From Actinomadura latina NBRC 106108 (lineage in GTDB: Bacteria; Actinomycetota; Actinomycetes; Streptosporangiales; Streptosporangiaceae): a stretch of DNA of 64,000 nucleotides. The notes under the pieces are model-generated. The model saw nothing but the letters and a program-made list of their open reading frames with translations. It made no database searches and was not told where the DNA came from. This document shows positions 44,855-55,084 of the stretch, in pieces; positions within the stretch are counted from its first letter, which is position 1, and the number at the start of each line of letters is the position of its first letter. The position numbers were made by a program, and so were the translations under genes. The stretch spans positions 62,001 through 126,000 of the forward strand of contig NZ_BCQS01000005.1 of assembly GCF_001552195.1 (NCBI RefSeq), written 5' to 3'.

Positions 44855-44941
44855 GCCGGGATGGCGAAATAGGCAGACGCGAATTCCTCAAAAGAATTTG
44901 TCCGAAAGGGCGTGCGGGTTCGAGTCCCGCTCCCGGCACCA
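44855..44941 (+). tRNA. tRNA-Leu (anticodon CAA)
   Basis: The 87-base gene starts with acceptor strand GCCGGGA (44855-44861), paired with TCCCGGC (44931-44937), then A and an encoded CCA. The D arm GGCGAAATAGGCAGACGC, the anticodon stem AATTC/GAATT enclosing loop CTCAAAA (anticodon CAA, reading UUG), a long class II variable arm (GTCCGAAAGGGCGT region) and T arm GCGGGTTCGAGTCCCGC are all present. The long variable arm fits leucine. Confidence 0.95.
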
Positions 44942-45312
44942 GCGGCGATGGCGGCGGAACCACGGTGGCCATCGCGACCAATCCACCTCGGATTACCCAG
45001 GGCCTGCTACTGCCCAGGCCCTTCACGATGGCATGAACGACGAAAGACCACCCCCTCATGCGTAACTTGACGCCTCACCATGCGCTGATGACGCTCGCTC
45101 GCCGACCGTGACAACCCGCGCACTTTCAGTGCCGGCTGCGAGAGTGCGGATATGGACGACCCGCGACAACGTCCGCCGGCGTCCCGCGGAACGAGTTCAC
45201 GGGGCCTCAGTACTGAGACCGCGTTGCATTCCTGGTCGGAGGGTTGACTCGGTTTCCGGAGCGAAGTGGAAATGAGATCGGGTGGTGATACCTGCGCGGT
45301 GGGAAAGGAAGA
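44942..45312 (+). other. Intergenic region after tRNA-Leu
   Basis: No gene is supported. A weak 8-base-pair hairpin right after the tRNA (GCGATGGC 44945-44952 with GCCATCGC 44968-44975) may end its transcript. The rest is less G+C-rich than the surroundings and shows no coding bias in any frame. Position next to a tRNA makes it a possible integration scar, but no repeat of the tRNA 3' end was seen here. Confidence 0.4.
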
Positions 45313-45351
45313 GCCGGGCACCGCGCGGGGTGCGGTCGCGCGGTGCCCGGC
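45313..45351 (-). terminator. Terminator of pyk
   Basis: GCCGGGCACCGCGC (45313-45326) pairs perfectly with GCGCGGTGCCCGGC (45338-45351), 14 base pairs and an 11-base loop. On the minus strand it starts 25 bases after the pyk stop and is followed by CTCTTCCTTTCCC, a pyrimidine tail. Confidence 0.8.
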
Positions 45352-45376
45352 GGGCGGGTGGCCGGTGCCGGGTCTC

Positions 45377-46813
45377 TCAGTGCTGGACGGCGATGGCGTC
45401 GCCGATGCTGTGCACGCGGAGGGCGTTGGTGGAGCCGGGGGTGCCGGGCGGCGAGCCGGCGACGACGACGACCTTGTCGCCCTTCTGGACGCGGCCGAGT
45501 TCGAGGAGGGCCTGCTCGACCTGGCCGAACATGGCGTCGGTGTGGTCGACCTGGGGGACGATGAAGGTCTCGACGCCCCAGACGTGCGCGAGGCGGCCGC
45601 GGACGGCGGGGACGGACGTGAACGCCAGCAGCGGGATCGGCGAGCGGTAGCGGGACAGGCGGCGGGCCGTCTCGCCCGACATCGTGAAGGCGGCGAGGGC
45701 CTCGGCGCCGACGATGGCGCCGACCTCGGCGGCGGCGCGGGCGATGGCGCCGCCGACGGTCTCCGGCATGCGCTCCAGCGTGTGGGTGGCGTGCAGGGCG
45801 GCCTGCTCGGCGGTCTGCACGATGCGGCTCATCGTGAGGACGGACTCGATGGGGTACTGGCCGACGCTCGTCTCGCCGGAGAGCATGACCGCGTCGGCGC
45901 CCTCGAAGACGGCGTTGGCGACGTCGGAGGTCTCGGCGCGGGTGGGCCGGGGCGCGGAGATCATGGATTCGAGCATCTGGGTGGCGACGATGACGGGGCG
46001 GGCCTTCTCGCGGCAGAGCTCGATGGCGCGCTTCTGGACGATCGGCACCTGCTCGAGGGGCATTTCGACGCCGAGGTCGCCGCGGGCGACCATGATGCCG
46101 TCGAAGGCGGCGACGATCTCGGGGAGGCGCTCGACGGCCTGCGGCTTCTCGATCTTGCCGATGAGCGGGACGCGGACGCCCTCCTCCTCCATGATCTGGT
46201 AGCAGATGTCGGCGTCGGCGGGGGTCCGCACGAAGGAGAGGGCGACGAGGTCGACGCCGAGGCGCAGGGCCCAGCGGAGGTCGGTCTCGTCCTTCTCGGT
46301 GAGGGCGGGGACGCTGACGGGGACGCCGGGGAGGTTCAGGCCCTTGTTGTCGGAGACCATGCCGCCGACGGTGACGGTGGTGCGGACCCGGATGCCGTCG
46401 ACGTCCACGACCTTGAGGGCGACGCGGCCGTCGTCGATGAGGACGCTGTCGCCGGGGCTGACGTCGCCCGGCAGGCCCTGGTAGGTGGTGGACACCTCGC
46501 GGCGGGTGCCGGGGACGTCGTCGGTGGTGATGGTGAACTCGTCGCCGAGCGTGAGGCGCACGGGCCCGTCCGGGAAGCGCCCGATGCGGATCTTGGGGCC
46601 TTGCAGGTCCGCCAGGATGCCGACGCCGCGCCCGGTGGCGTCGGCCGCCGCCCTGATCCGGTGGTAGACCTCCTCATGGACGGCGTGGTCGCCGTGGCTC
46701 ATGTTGAGGCGGGCGACGTCGATGCCGGCGTCGACGAGGGCGTGGATCTGCTCGGTGCTGGAGCAGGCGGGGCCGATGGTGCTGACGATCTTCGCTCGAC
46801 GGGTCACGTGCAC
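45377..46813 (-). CDS. pyk: Pyruvate kinase
   Basis: Pyruvate kinase turns phosphoenolpyruvate and ADP into pyruvate and ATP, the exit step of glycolysis. The 478-residue protein has TRRAKIVSTIGPACSS at the start, VARLNMSHGDHAVHEE, the catalytic Lys in LIGKIEKPQAVERLPEI, IMVARGDLGVEMPLEQVPIVQKR and the MLSGETSVGQYPIESV segment of the active site. The C-terminal regulatory domain is complete. Two GTG codons (46813 and 46807) are possible starts. Two sites resembling the DasR operator stand about 65-95 bases upstream, so control by aminosugar phosphates is likely. A strong terminator follows. Confidence 0.96.
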   Translation of the reverse strand: MHVTRRAKIVSTIGPACSSTEQIHALVDAGIDVARLNMSHGDHAVHEEVYHRIRAAADATGRGVGILADLQGPKIRIGRFPDGPVRLTLGDEFTITTDDVPGTRREVSTTYQGLPGDVSPGDSVLIDDGRVALKVVDVDGIRVRTTVTVGGMVSDNKGLNLPGVPVSVPALTEKDETDLRWALRLGVDLVALSFVRTPADADICYQIMEEEGVRVPLIGKIEKPQAVERLPEIVAAFDGIMVARGDLGVEMPLEQVPIVQKRAIELCREKARPVIVATQMLESMISAPRPTRAETSDVANAVFEGADAVMLSGETSVGQYPIESVLTMSRIVQTAEQAALHATHTLERMPETVGGAIARAAAEVGAIVGAEALAAFTMSGETARRLSRYRSPIPLLAFTSVPAVRGRLAHVWGVETFIVPQVDHTDAMFGQVEQALLELGRVQKGDKVVVVAGSPPGTPGSTNALRVHSIGDAIAVQH

Positions 46814-46877
46814 AACCGTACTTAGTTACTTGTCGGTACGGATATTCGTGCAGGATATGGTCGCCCGCGGTTCACCG

Positions 46878-46906
46878 AATGGTCTAGGTCAGAGGTCTAG
46901 ACCACA
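46878..46906 (-). promoter_or_regulatory. Two DasR operator (dre)-like sites upstream of pyk
   Basis: AGAGGTCTAGACCACA (46891-46906) matches the DasR consensus ASTGGTCTAGACCAST at 14 of 16 positions, and AATGGTCTAGGTCAGA (46878-46893) at about 12. They overlap end to end, 65-95 bases before the pyk start and just past the stop of the PfpI-like gene. DasR is a GntR-family repressor released by glucosamine-6-phosphate; in Streptomyces such sites precede a pyk gene. The same bases can fold as an 8-base-pair hairpin (TGGTCTAG 46880-46887 with CTAGACCA 46897-46904) and end the upstream gene instead. Confidence 0.6.
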
Positions 46907-46916
46907 TGTGGCCCGG

Positions 46917-47471
46917 TCAGCCCTTGAACGCCTCCACGGCGGCCCGGCAGAAAGCCTTGAGGTCGTCGGGTTTGCGGCTGCTGACGAGGACGTTGGGCCC
47001 CTCCTCGCACACCCGCACCTCCTCGTCCACCCAGGTGGCGCCCGCGTTGCGCAGATCGGTCCGGAGGCTGGGCCAGGACGTGAGGGTCCGGCCCCGGACG
47101 ACGTCCGCCTCCACGAGCGTCCACGGCCCGTGGCAGATGACGGCGACGGGCTTGCCGGCGTCGAAGAAGGCCTTGGCGAACGCGACCGCGCCCGGGTCGG
47201 TGCGCAGGAAGTCGGGGTTGGCGACGCCGCCGGGCAGCACGAGGCCGTCGAACTCGGTGTGCTCGGAGACGTCGACGGTGGTGTCGACGGGGAAGGTGTC
47301 GCCCTTGTCCAGGTGGTCGAACGCCTGGAGGCGGCCGGACTGGGTGGAGACGAGGCGCGGGTGGCCGCCGGCCTGCTCGACGGCCGCCCAGGGCTCGGTG
47401 AGCTCGACCTGCTCGGTGCCCTCCGGGGCGCAGAGGAAGGCGATGGTCTTGCCCTGGAGATCGTTCGACAT
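46917..47471 (-). CDS. DJ-1/PfpI family protein (type 1 glutamine amidotransferase-like)
   Basis: A 184-residue single-domain protein. The nucleophile-elbow Cys is residue 113 in VAVICHGPWTLVEADVVRGR, and the acidic partner lies in EGTEQVELTEPW near residue 20, the PfpI/YraA arrangement. FDGLVLPGGVANPDFLR is also typical. Members act in glycation/stress repair or as general stress proteins; the activity here is not shown. The gene is divergent from an AraC-type regulator 65 bases away, which may control it. Confidence 0.88.
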   Translation of the reverse strand: MSNDLQGKTIAFLCAPEGTEQVELTEPWAAVEQAGGHPRLVSTQSGRLQAFDHLDKGDTFPVDTTVDVSEHTEFDGLVLPGGVANPDFLRTDPGAVAFAKAFFDAGKPVAVICHGPWTLVEADVVRGRTLTSWPSLRTDLRNAGATWVDEEVRVCEEGPNVLVSSRKPDDLKAFCRAAVEAFKG

Positions 47472-47536
47472 GATTTCTCCTGCTTTAAGTGATTTTCAGG
47501 GCTCTTGCCCGCTGAGCCGGGTGGTATGCAGGAGAG

Positions 47537-48220
47537 GTGAATCCGACCGGCTATCGCGAGTACCAGGCGCCGGGGCTGGCCTGCGCGTGGACGGCGGCGC
47601 TGCCGCCCGGCGCCGAGCCGTTCGTCCAGCGTGTGGTGCCGGACGGCTGCGTGGACCTGATCTGGTCGGACGCCGGGATCCTCGTGGCGGGGCCGGACAC
47701 CGGCCCGGCCCCCGCGGCGATGCGGCCGGGCGACGTGCTGGTGGCGGTGCGGTTCCGGCCCGGGACGGCGCCGCCGGTGCTGGGCGTCCCCGCGGACGCG
47801 GTCCGGGACGGGCGCGTCCCCTTGCGCGAGCTGTGGGGCGCGGAGGCCGACCGGCTGGCGGAGGACGTCGCGGCGGCCGGCGACCGGCGGGCGGCGCTGG
47901 TCGCGGCGGTGCGGCGGCGGATCGGCCCGCCCGATCCGCTGGTGCCCGCGGTGGTCGCGGGGCTGGCCCGGGGTTCGGTGCGGGACGTGGCGGACGACCT
48001 GGGCATCGGCGAGCGGCAGCTGCGGCGCCGCTCGGCGGCGGCGTTCGGGTACGGGCCGAAGACGCTCCAGCGGGTGCTGCGGTTCCAGCGGGCGCTGGCG
48101 CTGCTGCGGGCGGGCGAGACGCGGGCGGGCGCGGCGCACGCGGCGGGCTACGCCGACCAGGCCCACTTCGCGCACGAGGTGCGGGACCTGGCGGGCGAGC
48201 CCGTCCGCGGCCTGCTGTGA
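47537..48220 (+). CDS. AraC-family transcriptional regulator with DUF6597-type N-terminal domain
   Basis: A 227-residue regulator. The N-terminal half has the small beta-domain seen in this subgroup (REYQAPGLACAWTAAL, VVPDGCVDLIWSDAGILVAGPDT, VAVRFRPGTAPPVLGVPADAV). The C-terminal AraC double helix-turn-helix (about 140-227) reads SVRDVADDLGIGERQLRRRSAAAFGYGPKTLQRVLRFQRAL and ends AGYADQAHFAHEVRDLAGEPV. The effector is unknown. Divergent position to the PfpI-like gene suggests that gene as target. The GTG start has GGAGAGG just upstream. Confidence 0.85.
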   Translation: MNPTGYREYQAPGLACAWTAALPPGAEPFVQRVVPDGCVDLIWSDAGILVAGPDTGPAPAAMRPGDVLVAVRFRPGTAPPVLGVPADAVRDGRVPLRELWGAEADRLAEDVAAAGDRRAALVAAVRRRIGPPDPLVPAVVAGLARGSVRDVADDLGIGERQLRRRSAAAFGYGPKTLQRVLRFQRALALLRAGETRAGAAHAAGYADQAHFAHEVRDLAGEPVRGLL

Positions 48221-48670
48221 GCTAGGACTCGAGCCTGCCGTGGGCGCGGAGCGTCAGCAGCCGCTCGACGGTGGTGAAGCCGCGCCATTCGGGCCGGGCG
48301 ACTGGAGGGCGTGCTGGGCCGGGACGGGCTGGCGGCCGTTGAGCCGCATGAATGCCTCGGCGCGGGCGAGGCCGGTGCGTGCAGGACTTTCATGGCACCC
48401 ACGGTAGGACGGCCGGATCCAGCCGGTCTTGGAGAAAACGGCCGTCCGGGAGGCGGGAGCGGGGCGCGGTGGGCCCGGCCACCCCAGCGGTGGGTGGCCG
48501 GGCCCCTGGTGTCCCGCGTTGCGGGGTGCGGGAGCGCGGGCCCACGGCGGCGGGCCGGGACGGTCCGGGCGCCGGGCGTGAACCCTGGCGGGACGGTAGC
48601 CGACCGGCTTCAAGACCACAAGTGGCGCGTGGGGTACGAGTCACCGGCGAGGTGACCGCAGGCGGCAGAA
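48221..48670. other. Intergenic region with a possible gene remnant
   Basis: No intact gene is seen in these 450 bases. On the minus strand between about 48390 and 48225 two short pieces in different frames have protein-like composition: LARAEAFMRLNGRQPVPAQHA, then WRGFTTVERLLTLRAHGRLES followed by a stop. They may be the decayed end of a small gene; I cannot name the family. The remainder (48420-48660) shows nothing. Confidence 0.3.
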
Positions 48671-48698
48671 GGCCCTGGAGGGACGTCCCTCCAGGGCC
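48671..48698 (-). terminator. Terminator of gltBD
   Basis: GGCCCTGGAGGGA (48671-48683) pairs with TCCCTCCAGGGCC (48686-48698), 13 perfect base pairs with a tight turn, 26 bases after the gltD stop on the minus strand, followed by TTCTG. Confidence 0.75.
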
Positions 48699-48724
48699 TT
48701 CACCGTGCTCGGGCGATCGCGGGC

Positions 48725-50188
48725 TCAGGCGATCGGCCGCGCCGTCGGCGGGATCGGGTACGGCAGGTCGGTCCGGCCGGTGAGGAACGCGTCGACGCCG
48801 CGCGCGGCGGCGCGTCCCTCGGCGATCGCCCAGACGATCAGGGACTGGCCGCGGCCCATGTCGCCCGCGACGTACACGCCGTCCACGGACGTCTTGTAGT
48901 CGCCGTCGCGGACCACGTTGCCGCGCTGGTCGAGGTCCACGCCGAGCTCGTCGAGCAGGCCCTCGCGCTGCGGGCCGAGAAAGCCCATGGCGAGGGTGAC
49001 CAGCTCGGCGGGGATCTCCCGCTCGGTGCCCTCGATCGGCGCGAACCGGGTCTCCGGGCCGCCGACCTCCACCAGCCTCAGGGCGCGGACGTTGCCGTCC
49101 CCGTCGCCGGCGAACTCGGAGGTGGACACCGCGTAGACGCGGTCGCCGCCCTGGTCGGCGAGCTCCTCGTGGGCGCTCTCCATCTTGAACAGCATCGGGT
49201 ACGTCGGCCACGGCTGGGTGTCCGGCCGGGACTCCGGCGGACGCGGCATGATCTCCAGCTGGGTGACCGACGCGGCGCCCTGGCGGATCGCGGTGCCGAT
49301 GCAGTCGGCGCCGGTGTCGCCGCCGCCGATGACGACGACGTGCTTGCCCTTCGCGGAGATCGGCGACTCCTCGTAGTCGCCCTCCTGCACCTTGTTGGAC
49401 GGCGGCAGGTACTCCATCGCCTGGTAGACGCCCTTGAGCTCGCGTCCCGGGACGGGCAGGTCGCGCCACGCGGTGGCGCCGCCGGCCAGGACGACCGCGT
49501 CGTAGCGGTCGCACAGCTCCTCGGCGCTGATGTCGACGCCGACGTTCACCGAGGTCTTGAAGGCGGTGCCCTCGGCGCGCATCTGGGCGAGGCGCCGGTC
49601 GAGGTGCCGCTTCTCCATCTTGAACTCGGGGATGCCGTAGCGCAGCAGGCCGCCGACGCGGTCGGCGCGCTCGTACACCGTGACGTCGTGGCCGGCGCGG
49701 GTGAGCTGCTGCGCGGCGGCGAGGCCCGCGGGCCCCGAGCCGACGACCGCGACCGTCTTGCCGGTCTTCACGGCGGGCGGCTGCGGCCGCACCCAGCCCT
49801 CCTCGAACGCCCGGTCGACGATCTGGAGCTCGATCCGCTTGATCGTCACCGGCTCCTGGTTGATGCCGAGGACGCAGGCGCTCTCGCACGGGGCGGGGCA
49901 CAGCTTCCCGGTGAACTCCGGGAAGTTGTTGGTGGCGTGCAGCCGCTCGATCGCCTCGTGCCAGTCCTTGCGGTAGACGAGGTCGTTCCACTCGGGGATG
50001 AGGTTGCCGAGCGGGCAGCCCTGGTGGCAGAACGGGATGCCGCAGTCCATGCAGCGGCTCGCCTGCTTCTCCAGCCGGTCGTGGCCGAAGTCCTCGTAGA
50101 CCTCGGACCAGCTCTGGATCCGCACGTCGACCGGGCGGCGCTTCGGGAGCTCCCGCCGGACGGTCAGAAATCCCTTCGGGTCAGCCAT
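48725..50188 (-). CDS. gltD: Glutamate synthase small (beta) subunit
   Basis: GltD passes electrons from NADPH through FAD and iron-sulfur clusters to GltB. The 487-residue protein starts [23 protein letters not shown]. Near the N-terminus it has the 4Fe-4S cysteines [22 protein letters not shown] and [15 protein letters not shown]. The FAD-binding loop is [17 protein letters not shown], and the NADPH-binding loop is [21 protein letters not shown]. The late segment [23 protein letters not shown] closes the FAD site. It follows gltB by 18 bases in the same operon and is followed by a terminator. Confidence 0.96.
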   Translation of the reverse strand: MADPKGFLTVRRELPKRRPVDVRIQSWSEVYEDFGHDRLEKQASRCMDCGIPFCHQGCPLGNLIPEWNDLVYRKDWHEAIERLHATNNFPEFTGKLCPAPCESACVLGINQEPVTIKRIELQIVDRAFEEGWVRPQPPAVKTGKTVAVVGSGPAGLAAAQQLTRAGHDVTVYERADRVGGLLRYGIPEFKMEKRHLDRRLAQMRAEGTAFKTSVNVGVDISAEELCDRYDAVVLAGGATAWRDLPVPGRELKGVYQAMEYLPPSNKVQEGDYEESPISAKGKHVVVIGGGDTGADCIGTAIRQGAASVTQLEIMPRPPESRPDTQPWPTYPMLFKMESAHEELADQGGDRVYAVSTSEFAGDGDGNVRALRLVEVGGPETRFAPIEGTEREIPAELVTLAMGFLGPQREGLLDELGVDLDQRGNVVRDGDYKTSVDGVYVAGDMGRGQSLIVWAIAEGRAAARGVDAFLTGRTDLPYPIPPTARPIA

Positions 50189-50206
50189 GTGGGAAGTCCC
50201 CCTCTC

Positions 50207-53200
50207 TCAGCTCTGCGCCGCGGCCATGACGGCCTCGTCGACGTCGCGTCCCTCGGCCTCGGCCTCGGCCATGGCGGTCAGGACGCGCCGGTAGTCACGC
50301 GGCATGATCTTGGTGAAGCGGCCGGCCGCGGTGTCCCATTCGTCCAGCAGCCGCCGGGCGACCTGCGAGCCGGTCTCGGCCAGGTGCCGCTCGACGAGCG
50401 CCCGGACGAACTCGGCGTCGCCGGAGTCGAGCGGCTCCAGGTCTACCATCTCGCCGTTGACCCGCTCGGGCACCAGGTCCAGGACGTAGGCGACGCCGCC
50501 GGACATGCCGGCCGCGAGGTTGCGTCCCGTCCGGCCGAGGATGACGGCGCGGCCGCCGGTCATGTACTCGCAGGCGTGGTCGCCGACGCCCTCGACGACG
50601 GCGGTGGCGCCGGAGTTGCGGACGCAGAACCGCTCGCCGACGACCCCGCGGGCGAACAGCTCACCGGACGTGGCGCCGTACAGGATGACGTTGCCGCCGA
50701 TGATCTGCTCCTCGGCCGCGAACCCGGCGTCCGCCGGGGGCCGCAGCGTGAGCCGCCCGCCGGACAGGCCCTTGCCGACGTAGTCGTTGGCGTCGCCGAC
50801 CAGCCGCAGCGTGACCCCGCGCGGCACGAACGCGCCGAACGAGTTGCCCGCCGAGCCGGTGAAGGTGACGTCGATGGTGCCGTCGGGCAGGCCGGCCCCG
50901 CCGTGCCGCTTCGTCACCTCGTGGCCGAGCATCGTGCCGACCGTCCGGTTGACGTTGCGGATAGGCAGTTCGAGCTTCACCGCGTCGCCGAAGGCGATCG
51001 CGCCCTCGGCGAGCTGGATCAGCGTGTTGTCGAGGGCCTTCTCCAGTCCGTGGTCCTGCTCGGCGGTGCAGCGCAGCGACGCGCCGTCCGCCACCTCGGG
51101 GACGTGCAGGATCGGGGCCAGGTCCAGGCCGGACGCCTTCCAGTGGTCGACGGCCTCGCGCGCGTCGATCATCTCGACGTGCCCGATCGCCTCCTCCAGC
51201 GAGCGGAACCCGAGGGCCGCCAGGTACTCGCGGACCTCCTCGGCGATGAACTCGAAGAAGTTCACGACGAACTCGGGCTTGCCGGAGAACCGCTGCCGCA
51301 GCACCGGGTTCTGGGTGGCGACGCCGACCGGGCAGGTGTCCAGGTGGCAGACCCGCATCATGATGCAGCCCGACACCACCAGCGGCGCGGTCGCGAAGCC
51401 GTACTCCTCGGCGCCGAGCAGCGCGGCGACGACGACGTCGCGGCCGGTCTTCATCTGCCCGTCGGTCTGGACGACGATGCGGTCGCGCAGCCCGTTCAGC
51501 AGCAGCGTCTGCTGCGTCTCGGCGAGGCCCAGCTCCCAGGGGGCGCCGGCGTGCTTCAGCGACGTCAGCGGGGACGCGCCGGTGCCGCCGTCGTGCCCGG
51601 AGATGAGCACCACGTCCGCGTGCGCCTTGGACACGCCCGCCGCGACCGTGCCGACCCCGACCTCGGCGACGAGCTTGACGTGCACGCGCGCCGCCGGGTT
51701 GGCGTTCTTCAGGTCGTGGATGAGCTGCGCCAGGTCCTCGATCGAGTAGATGTCGTGGTGCGGCGGCGGCGAGATGAGGCCGACGCCCGGGGTAGAGTGC
51801 CGGGTCTTGGCGATCCACGGGTACACCTTGTGGCCGGGCAGCTGGCCGCCCTCGCCGGGCTTGGCGCCCTGCGCCATCTTGATCTGGATGTCGTCGGAGT
51901 TGGTGAGGTACTCCGAGGTCACGCCGAACCGGCCGGACGCGACCTGCTTGATGGCGCTGCGCCGCAGGTCGCCGTTCTCGTCCGGGACGAAGCGGGACGG
52001 GTCCTCGCCGCCCTCGCCGGTGTTGGACTTGCCGCCGAGGCGGTTCATCGCGATCGCGAGGGTCTCGTGCGCCTCCGCCGAGATGGAGCCGTACGACATG
52101 GCGCCGGTGGAGAACCGCTTGACGATCTCCGATACCGGCTCGACCTCGTCGATCGGCACCGGCTCGCGGTCGCCCTCCTTGAGCTTGAACAGCCCGCGGA
52201 GGGTCATCAGCCTCTCGGCCTGCGAGTCGACCTGGGAGGTGTACTCCTTGAAGATCTCGTAGCGGCGGGTGCGGGTGGCGTGCTGGAGCTTGAACACCGT
52301 GTCCGGGTTGAACAGGTGCGGCTCGCCCTCGCGGCGCCACTGGTACTCGCCGCCGACGTCGAGCGTCCGGTGCGCGAGGTCGTTGCCGCCCGGCGGGTAG
52401 GCGCGGGCGTGCCGCTGCGCGACCTCGCGGGCCAGCACGTCGAAGCCGACGCCGCCGAGCCGGGACGTGGTGCCGGTGAAGCAGCGGGACACGACGTCCT
52501 CGCCGAGGCCGATCGCCTCGAAGATCTGCGCGCCGGTGTAGGACGCGACCGTGGACACGCCCATCTTCGACATGACCTTCAGGACGCCCTTGCCGTACGC
52601 CTTGACCAGGTTCCGGACGGCCTCCCCCGGCGCCGGGCCCTCGATCACGCCGCCGCGGACCAGGTCCTCGACGGTCTCGATCGCCAGGTACGGGTTGATC
52701 GCGGACGCGCCGTACCCGATGAGCAGCGCCATGTGGTGGCACTCGCGGGCCTCACCGGTCTCGATCACCAGGCCGACCTGCGTCCGGGTCTTCTCCCGGA
52801 TCAGGTGGTGGTGGACGGACCCGGTGAGCAGCAGCGACGGGATCGCGGCGCGGGCCGAGTCGGCGCCCCGGTCGGACAGGACGATGACGCGGGCGCCGGC
52901 GGCGATGGCCCGGCTCACCTCGGAGTTGATCTCCTCCAGGCGGGCTTCGAGGGCCTCCCCCTCGCCGGACACCTCGTACAGGCCCTGCACGACGTGGGCC
53001 TCCAGGTGCGGCAGCGACCCCTCGTCGTTGATGTGGATGATCTTGGACAGTTCGTCGTTGTCCAGGATCGGGGTCGGCAGGACGAGCCGCCGGCACGAGT
53101 CGGGGCCGGGCTCGAGGAGGTTGCCCTCCGGGCCGAGCGTGGACTGCAGCGAGGTGACGAGCTCCTCGCGGATCGCGTCCAGCGGCGGGTTCGTGACCTG

Positions 53201-54778
53201 CGCGAACAGCTGCTTGAAGTAGTCGAACAGCAGCCGCGGCCGCTCCGACAGCACCGCGATCGGGGTGTCGGTGCCCATCGACCCGATCGGCTCGGCGCCG
53301 TTCTTGGCCATCGGCGTCAGGATGATCCGCTGCTCTTCCAGCGTGTACCCGAACGTCTGCTGCCGCTTGACCAGCGTCTCGTGGGTCGGGATCTCCCGCT
53401 CGCGGCGCGGCAGCTCCTCGAACCGGACGAGGCCCTGGTGCAGCCACTCGCCGTACGGGTGCTCGGCGGCCAGTTCGGCCTTGACCTCGTCGTCCTCGAC
53501 GATCCGCCCGGCGGCGGTGTCCACGAGGAAGATCTTGCCGGGCTGCAGCCGGCCCTTGCGGACGACCTTGCTCGCCGGGATGTCGAGCACGCCCGCCTCG
53601 CTGGCCAGCACGACCAGGCCGTCATCGGTCACCCAGTACCGGCCGGGGCGCAGCCCGTTGCGGTCCAGGACGGCGCCGACGACGGTGCCGTCGGTGAAGC
53701 TGACGCTCGCGGGACCGTCCCACGCCTCCATCAGCGTGGAGTGGAACTCGTAGAACGCGCGGCGGTCGGCGTCCATCTCGGCGTGGTTCTCCCACGCCTC
53801 CGGGATCATCATCAGCACCGCGTGCGGCAGCGACCGGCCGCCGAGGTGCAGCATCTCCAGGCACTCGTCGAACGAGGCGGTGTCGGACGCCTCGATGTCG
53901 ATCACCGGGTAGATCCGGGACAGGTCGCCCGGGATCAGGTCGGACTTCAGCAGCGCCTCGCGGGCCCGCATCCAGTTCCGGTTGCCCTTCACCGTGTTGA
54001 TCTCGCCGTTGTGGGCGATGAACCGGTACGGGTGGGCCAGCTCCCAGGCCGGGAACGTGTTGGTCGAGAACCGCGAGTGCACCAGGGCGATCGCGCTGGT
54101 GAAGCGGCGGTCCGACAGGTCGGGGAAGAACGGCTCCAGCTGCGGGGTCGTCAGCATCCCCTTGTACACGATCGTCCGGCTGGACAGGCTCGGGAAGTAC
54201 ACCCGGACGTCCTGCTCGGCGCGTTCGCGCATGCAGAACACGACGCGGTCCAGTTCGAGGCCGGTCTTGCCCGCGTGCGGGCCCCCGGGGGCGGGGGCGA
54301 CGAACAGCTGCGCGAAGTGCGGCATGACGCGGCGCGCGGCCGGGCCGGTGAAGTGCGGGTCGTGCGGGAGCTCGCGCCACCCGAGGACCGACAGGCCCTC
54401 CTCGACGCACAGCGTCTCGACGTGGGCGATCGTGGCGGCGCGCTCGTCGCCGTCCGCCGGGAGGAACGCGATGCCGGCCGCGTAGGCGCCGGCCTCGGGG
54501 AGCGGGAAGTCGCAGACCTCGCGGAAGAACGCGTCCGGGATCTGGACGAGGATGCCGACGCCGTCGCCGTCGTCCGGCTCGGCGCCCACCGCACCGCGGT
54601 GGTCGAGGTTCTTCAGAACGGTCAGGGCGTTCTCGACGATGTCATGGCTTTTACGGCCGTGCATGTCGGTGACCATGCCGACGCCGCAGGCGTCGTGCTC
54701 GTTGGCCGGATCGTACAGCCCCTGTGAATCAGGGCGGCCCTGTACGCGGGCAGCAGGTGTGTAGGCAGCCGAGGCCAT
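50207..54778 (-). CDS. gltB: Glutamate synthase large (alpha) subunit
   Basis: GltB makes two glutamates from glutamine and 2-oxoglutarate. The 1523-residue protein has a class II amidotransferase domain at the N-terminus, with the catalytic Cys (about residue 31) in [13 protein letters not shown] exposed by cleavage of a propeptide. The FMN-binding synthase domain follows, with [18 protein letters not shown] and [20 protein letters not shown]. The 3Fe-4S cysteines are in [19 protein letters not shown]. The C-terminal GXGXG beta-helix is visible in [15 protein letters not shown] and [26 protein letters not shown] 54778 with GGGAGG upstream is preferred to a TTG just before it. A DasR-like operator lies about 165 bases upstream. 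Confidence 0.97.
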   Translation of the reverse strand: MASAAYTPAARVQGRPDSQGLYDPANEHDACGVGMVTDMHGRKSHDIVENALTVLKNLDHRGAVGAEPDDGDGVGILVQIPDAFFREVCDFPLPEAGAYAAGIAFLPADGDERAATIAHVETLCVEEGLSVLGWRELPHDPHFTGPAARRVMPHFAQLFVAPAPGGPHAGKTGLELDRVVFCMRERAEQDVRVYFPSLSSRTIVYKGMLTTPQLEPFFPDLSDRRFTSAIALVHSRFSTNTFPAWELAHPYRFIAHNGEINTVKGNRNWMRAREALLKSDLIPGDLSRIYPVIDIEASDTASFDECLEMLHLGGRSLPHAVLMMIPEAWENHAEMDADRRAFYEFHSTLMEAWDGPASVSFTDGTVVGAVLDRNGLRPGRYWVTDDGLVVLASEAGVLDIPASKVVRKGRLQPGKIFLVDTAAGRIVEDDEVKAELAAEHPYGEWLHQGLVRFEELPRREREIPTHETLVKRQQTFGYTLEEQRIILTPMAKNGAEPIGSMGTDTPIAVLSERPRLLFDYFKQLFAQVTNPPLDAIREELVTSLQSTLGPEGNLLEPGPDSCRRLVLPTPILDNDELSKIIHINDEGSLPHLEAHVVQGLYEVSGEGEALEARLEEINSEVSRAIAAGARVIVLSDRGADSARAAIPSLLLTGSVHHHLIREKTRTQVGLVIETGEARECHHMALLIGYGASAINPYLAIETVEDLVRGGVIEGPAPGEAVRNLVKAYGKGVLKVMSKMGVSTVASYTGAQIFEAIGLGEDVVSRCFTGTTSRLGGVGFDVLAREVAQRHARAYPPGGNDLAHRTLDVGGEYQWRREGEPHLFNPDTVFKLQHATRTRRYEIFKEYTSQVDSQAERLMTLRGLFKLKEGDREPVPIDEVEPVSEIVKRFSTGAMSYGSISAEAHETLAIAMNRLGGKSNTGEGGEDPSRFVPDENGDLRRSAIKQVASGRFGVTSEYLTNSDDIQIKMAQGAKPGEGGQLPGHKVYPWIAKTRHSTPGVGLISPPPHHDIYSIEDLAQLIHDLKNANPAARVHVKLVAEVGVGTVAAGVSKAHADVVLISGHDGGTGASPLTSLKHAGAPWELGLAETQQTLLLNGLRDRIVVQTDGQMKTGRDVVVAALLGAEEYGFATAPLVVSGCIMMRVCHLDTCPVGVATQNPVLRQRFSGKPEFVVNFFEFIAEEVREYLAALGFRSLEEAIGHVEMIDAREAVDHWKASGLDLAPILHVPEVADGASLRCTAEQDHGLEKALDNTLIQLAEGAIAFGDAVKLELPIRNVNRTVGTMLGHEVTKRHGGAGLPDGTIDVTFTGSAGNSFGAFVPRGVTLRLVGDANDYVGKGLSGGRLTLRPPADAGFAAEEQIIGGNVILYGATSGELFARGVVGERFCVRNSGATAVVEGVGDHACEYMTGGRAVILGRTGRNLAAGMSGGVAYVLDLVPERVNGEMVDLEPLDSGDAEFVRALVERHLAETGSQVARRLLDEWDTAAGRFTKIMPRDYRRVLTAMAEAEAEGRDVDEAVMAAAQS

Positions 54779-55084
54779 CAACCCTCCCGTCGTCGTCTCG
54801 TGTCACTGCTTCGATGTCAGTGCAGTCGTGGGACGACGTTGGCCCTGCTGCGGTGAGATGACATTACATCACTGCCGGGATCATGCCCGACTGCACCAGA
54901 TCGCGAAACTTCTCCGTGGTGATCGGTGGTGCGTCATCTCACAGTGGTTTAGACCAAGCGTAGTGGTCGACCTGGGCCGGACCCCGCGCGGGCCCCGGTG
55001 AGCATCATCACCGAGACGCGATGTTTACGGTGAGATGTCGGTGATCTACCGGAGAATTCCGCTGTCCGGCGCCTAGTCGGACGC
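54779..55084 (-). promoter_or_regulatory. gltB upstream region with dre-like site and repeated TGAGATG elements
   Basis: The 306 bases hold no gene. AGTGGTTTAGACCAAG (54943-54958) matches the DasR consensus ASTGGTCTAGACCAST at about 13 of 16 positions. GGTGAGATGAC (54852-54862) recurs inverted as GTCATCTCAC (54933-54942), immediately beside the dre-like site, and GGTGAGATGTC appears near 55029-55039. These copies could be sites for a second regulator of nitrogen metabolism; I cannot assign which one. Confidence 0.5.

Noticed and set aside
44942..45312. Integration site or island end at tRNA-Leu
   Set aside because: No integrase gene and no second copy of the tRNA 3' end were seen in the window.
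45007..45321. A 104-codon open frame on the minus strand after tRNA-Leu
   Set aside because: No ribosome-binding site, no codon bias of this genome, no recognisable motif, and it runs into the pyk terminator.
49169..54727. A 1852-codon open frame on the plus strand opposite gltBD
   Set aside because: It is the mirror frame of gltB and gltD, which have complete motifs; no family features are seen in the shadow.
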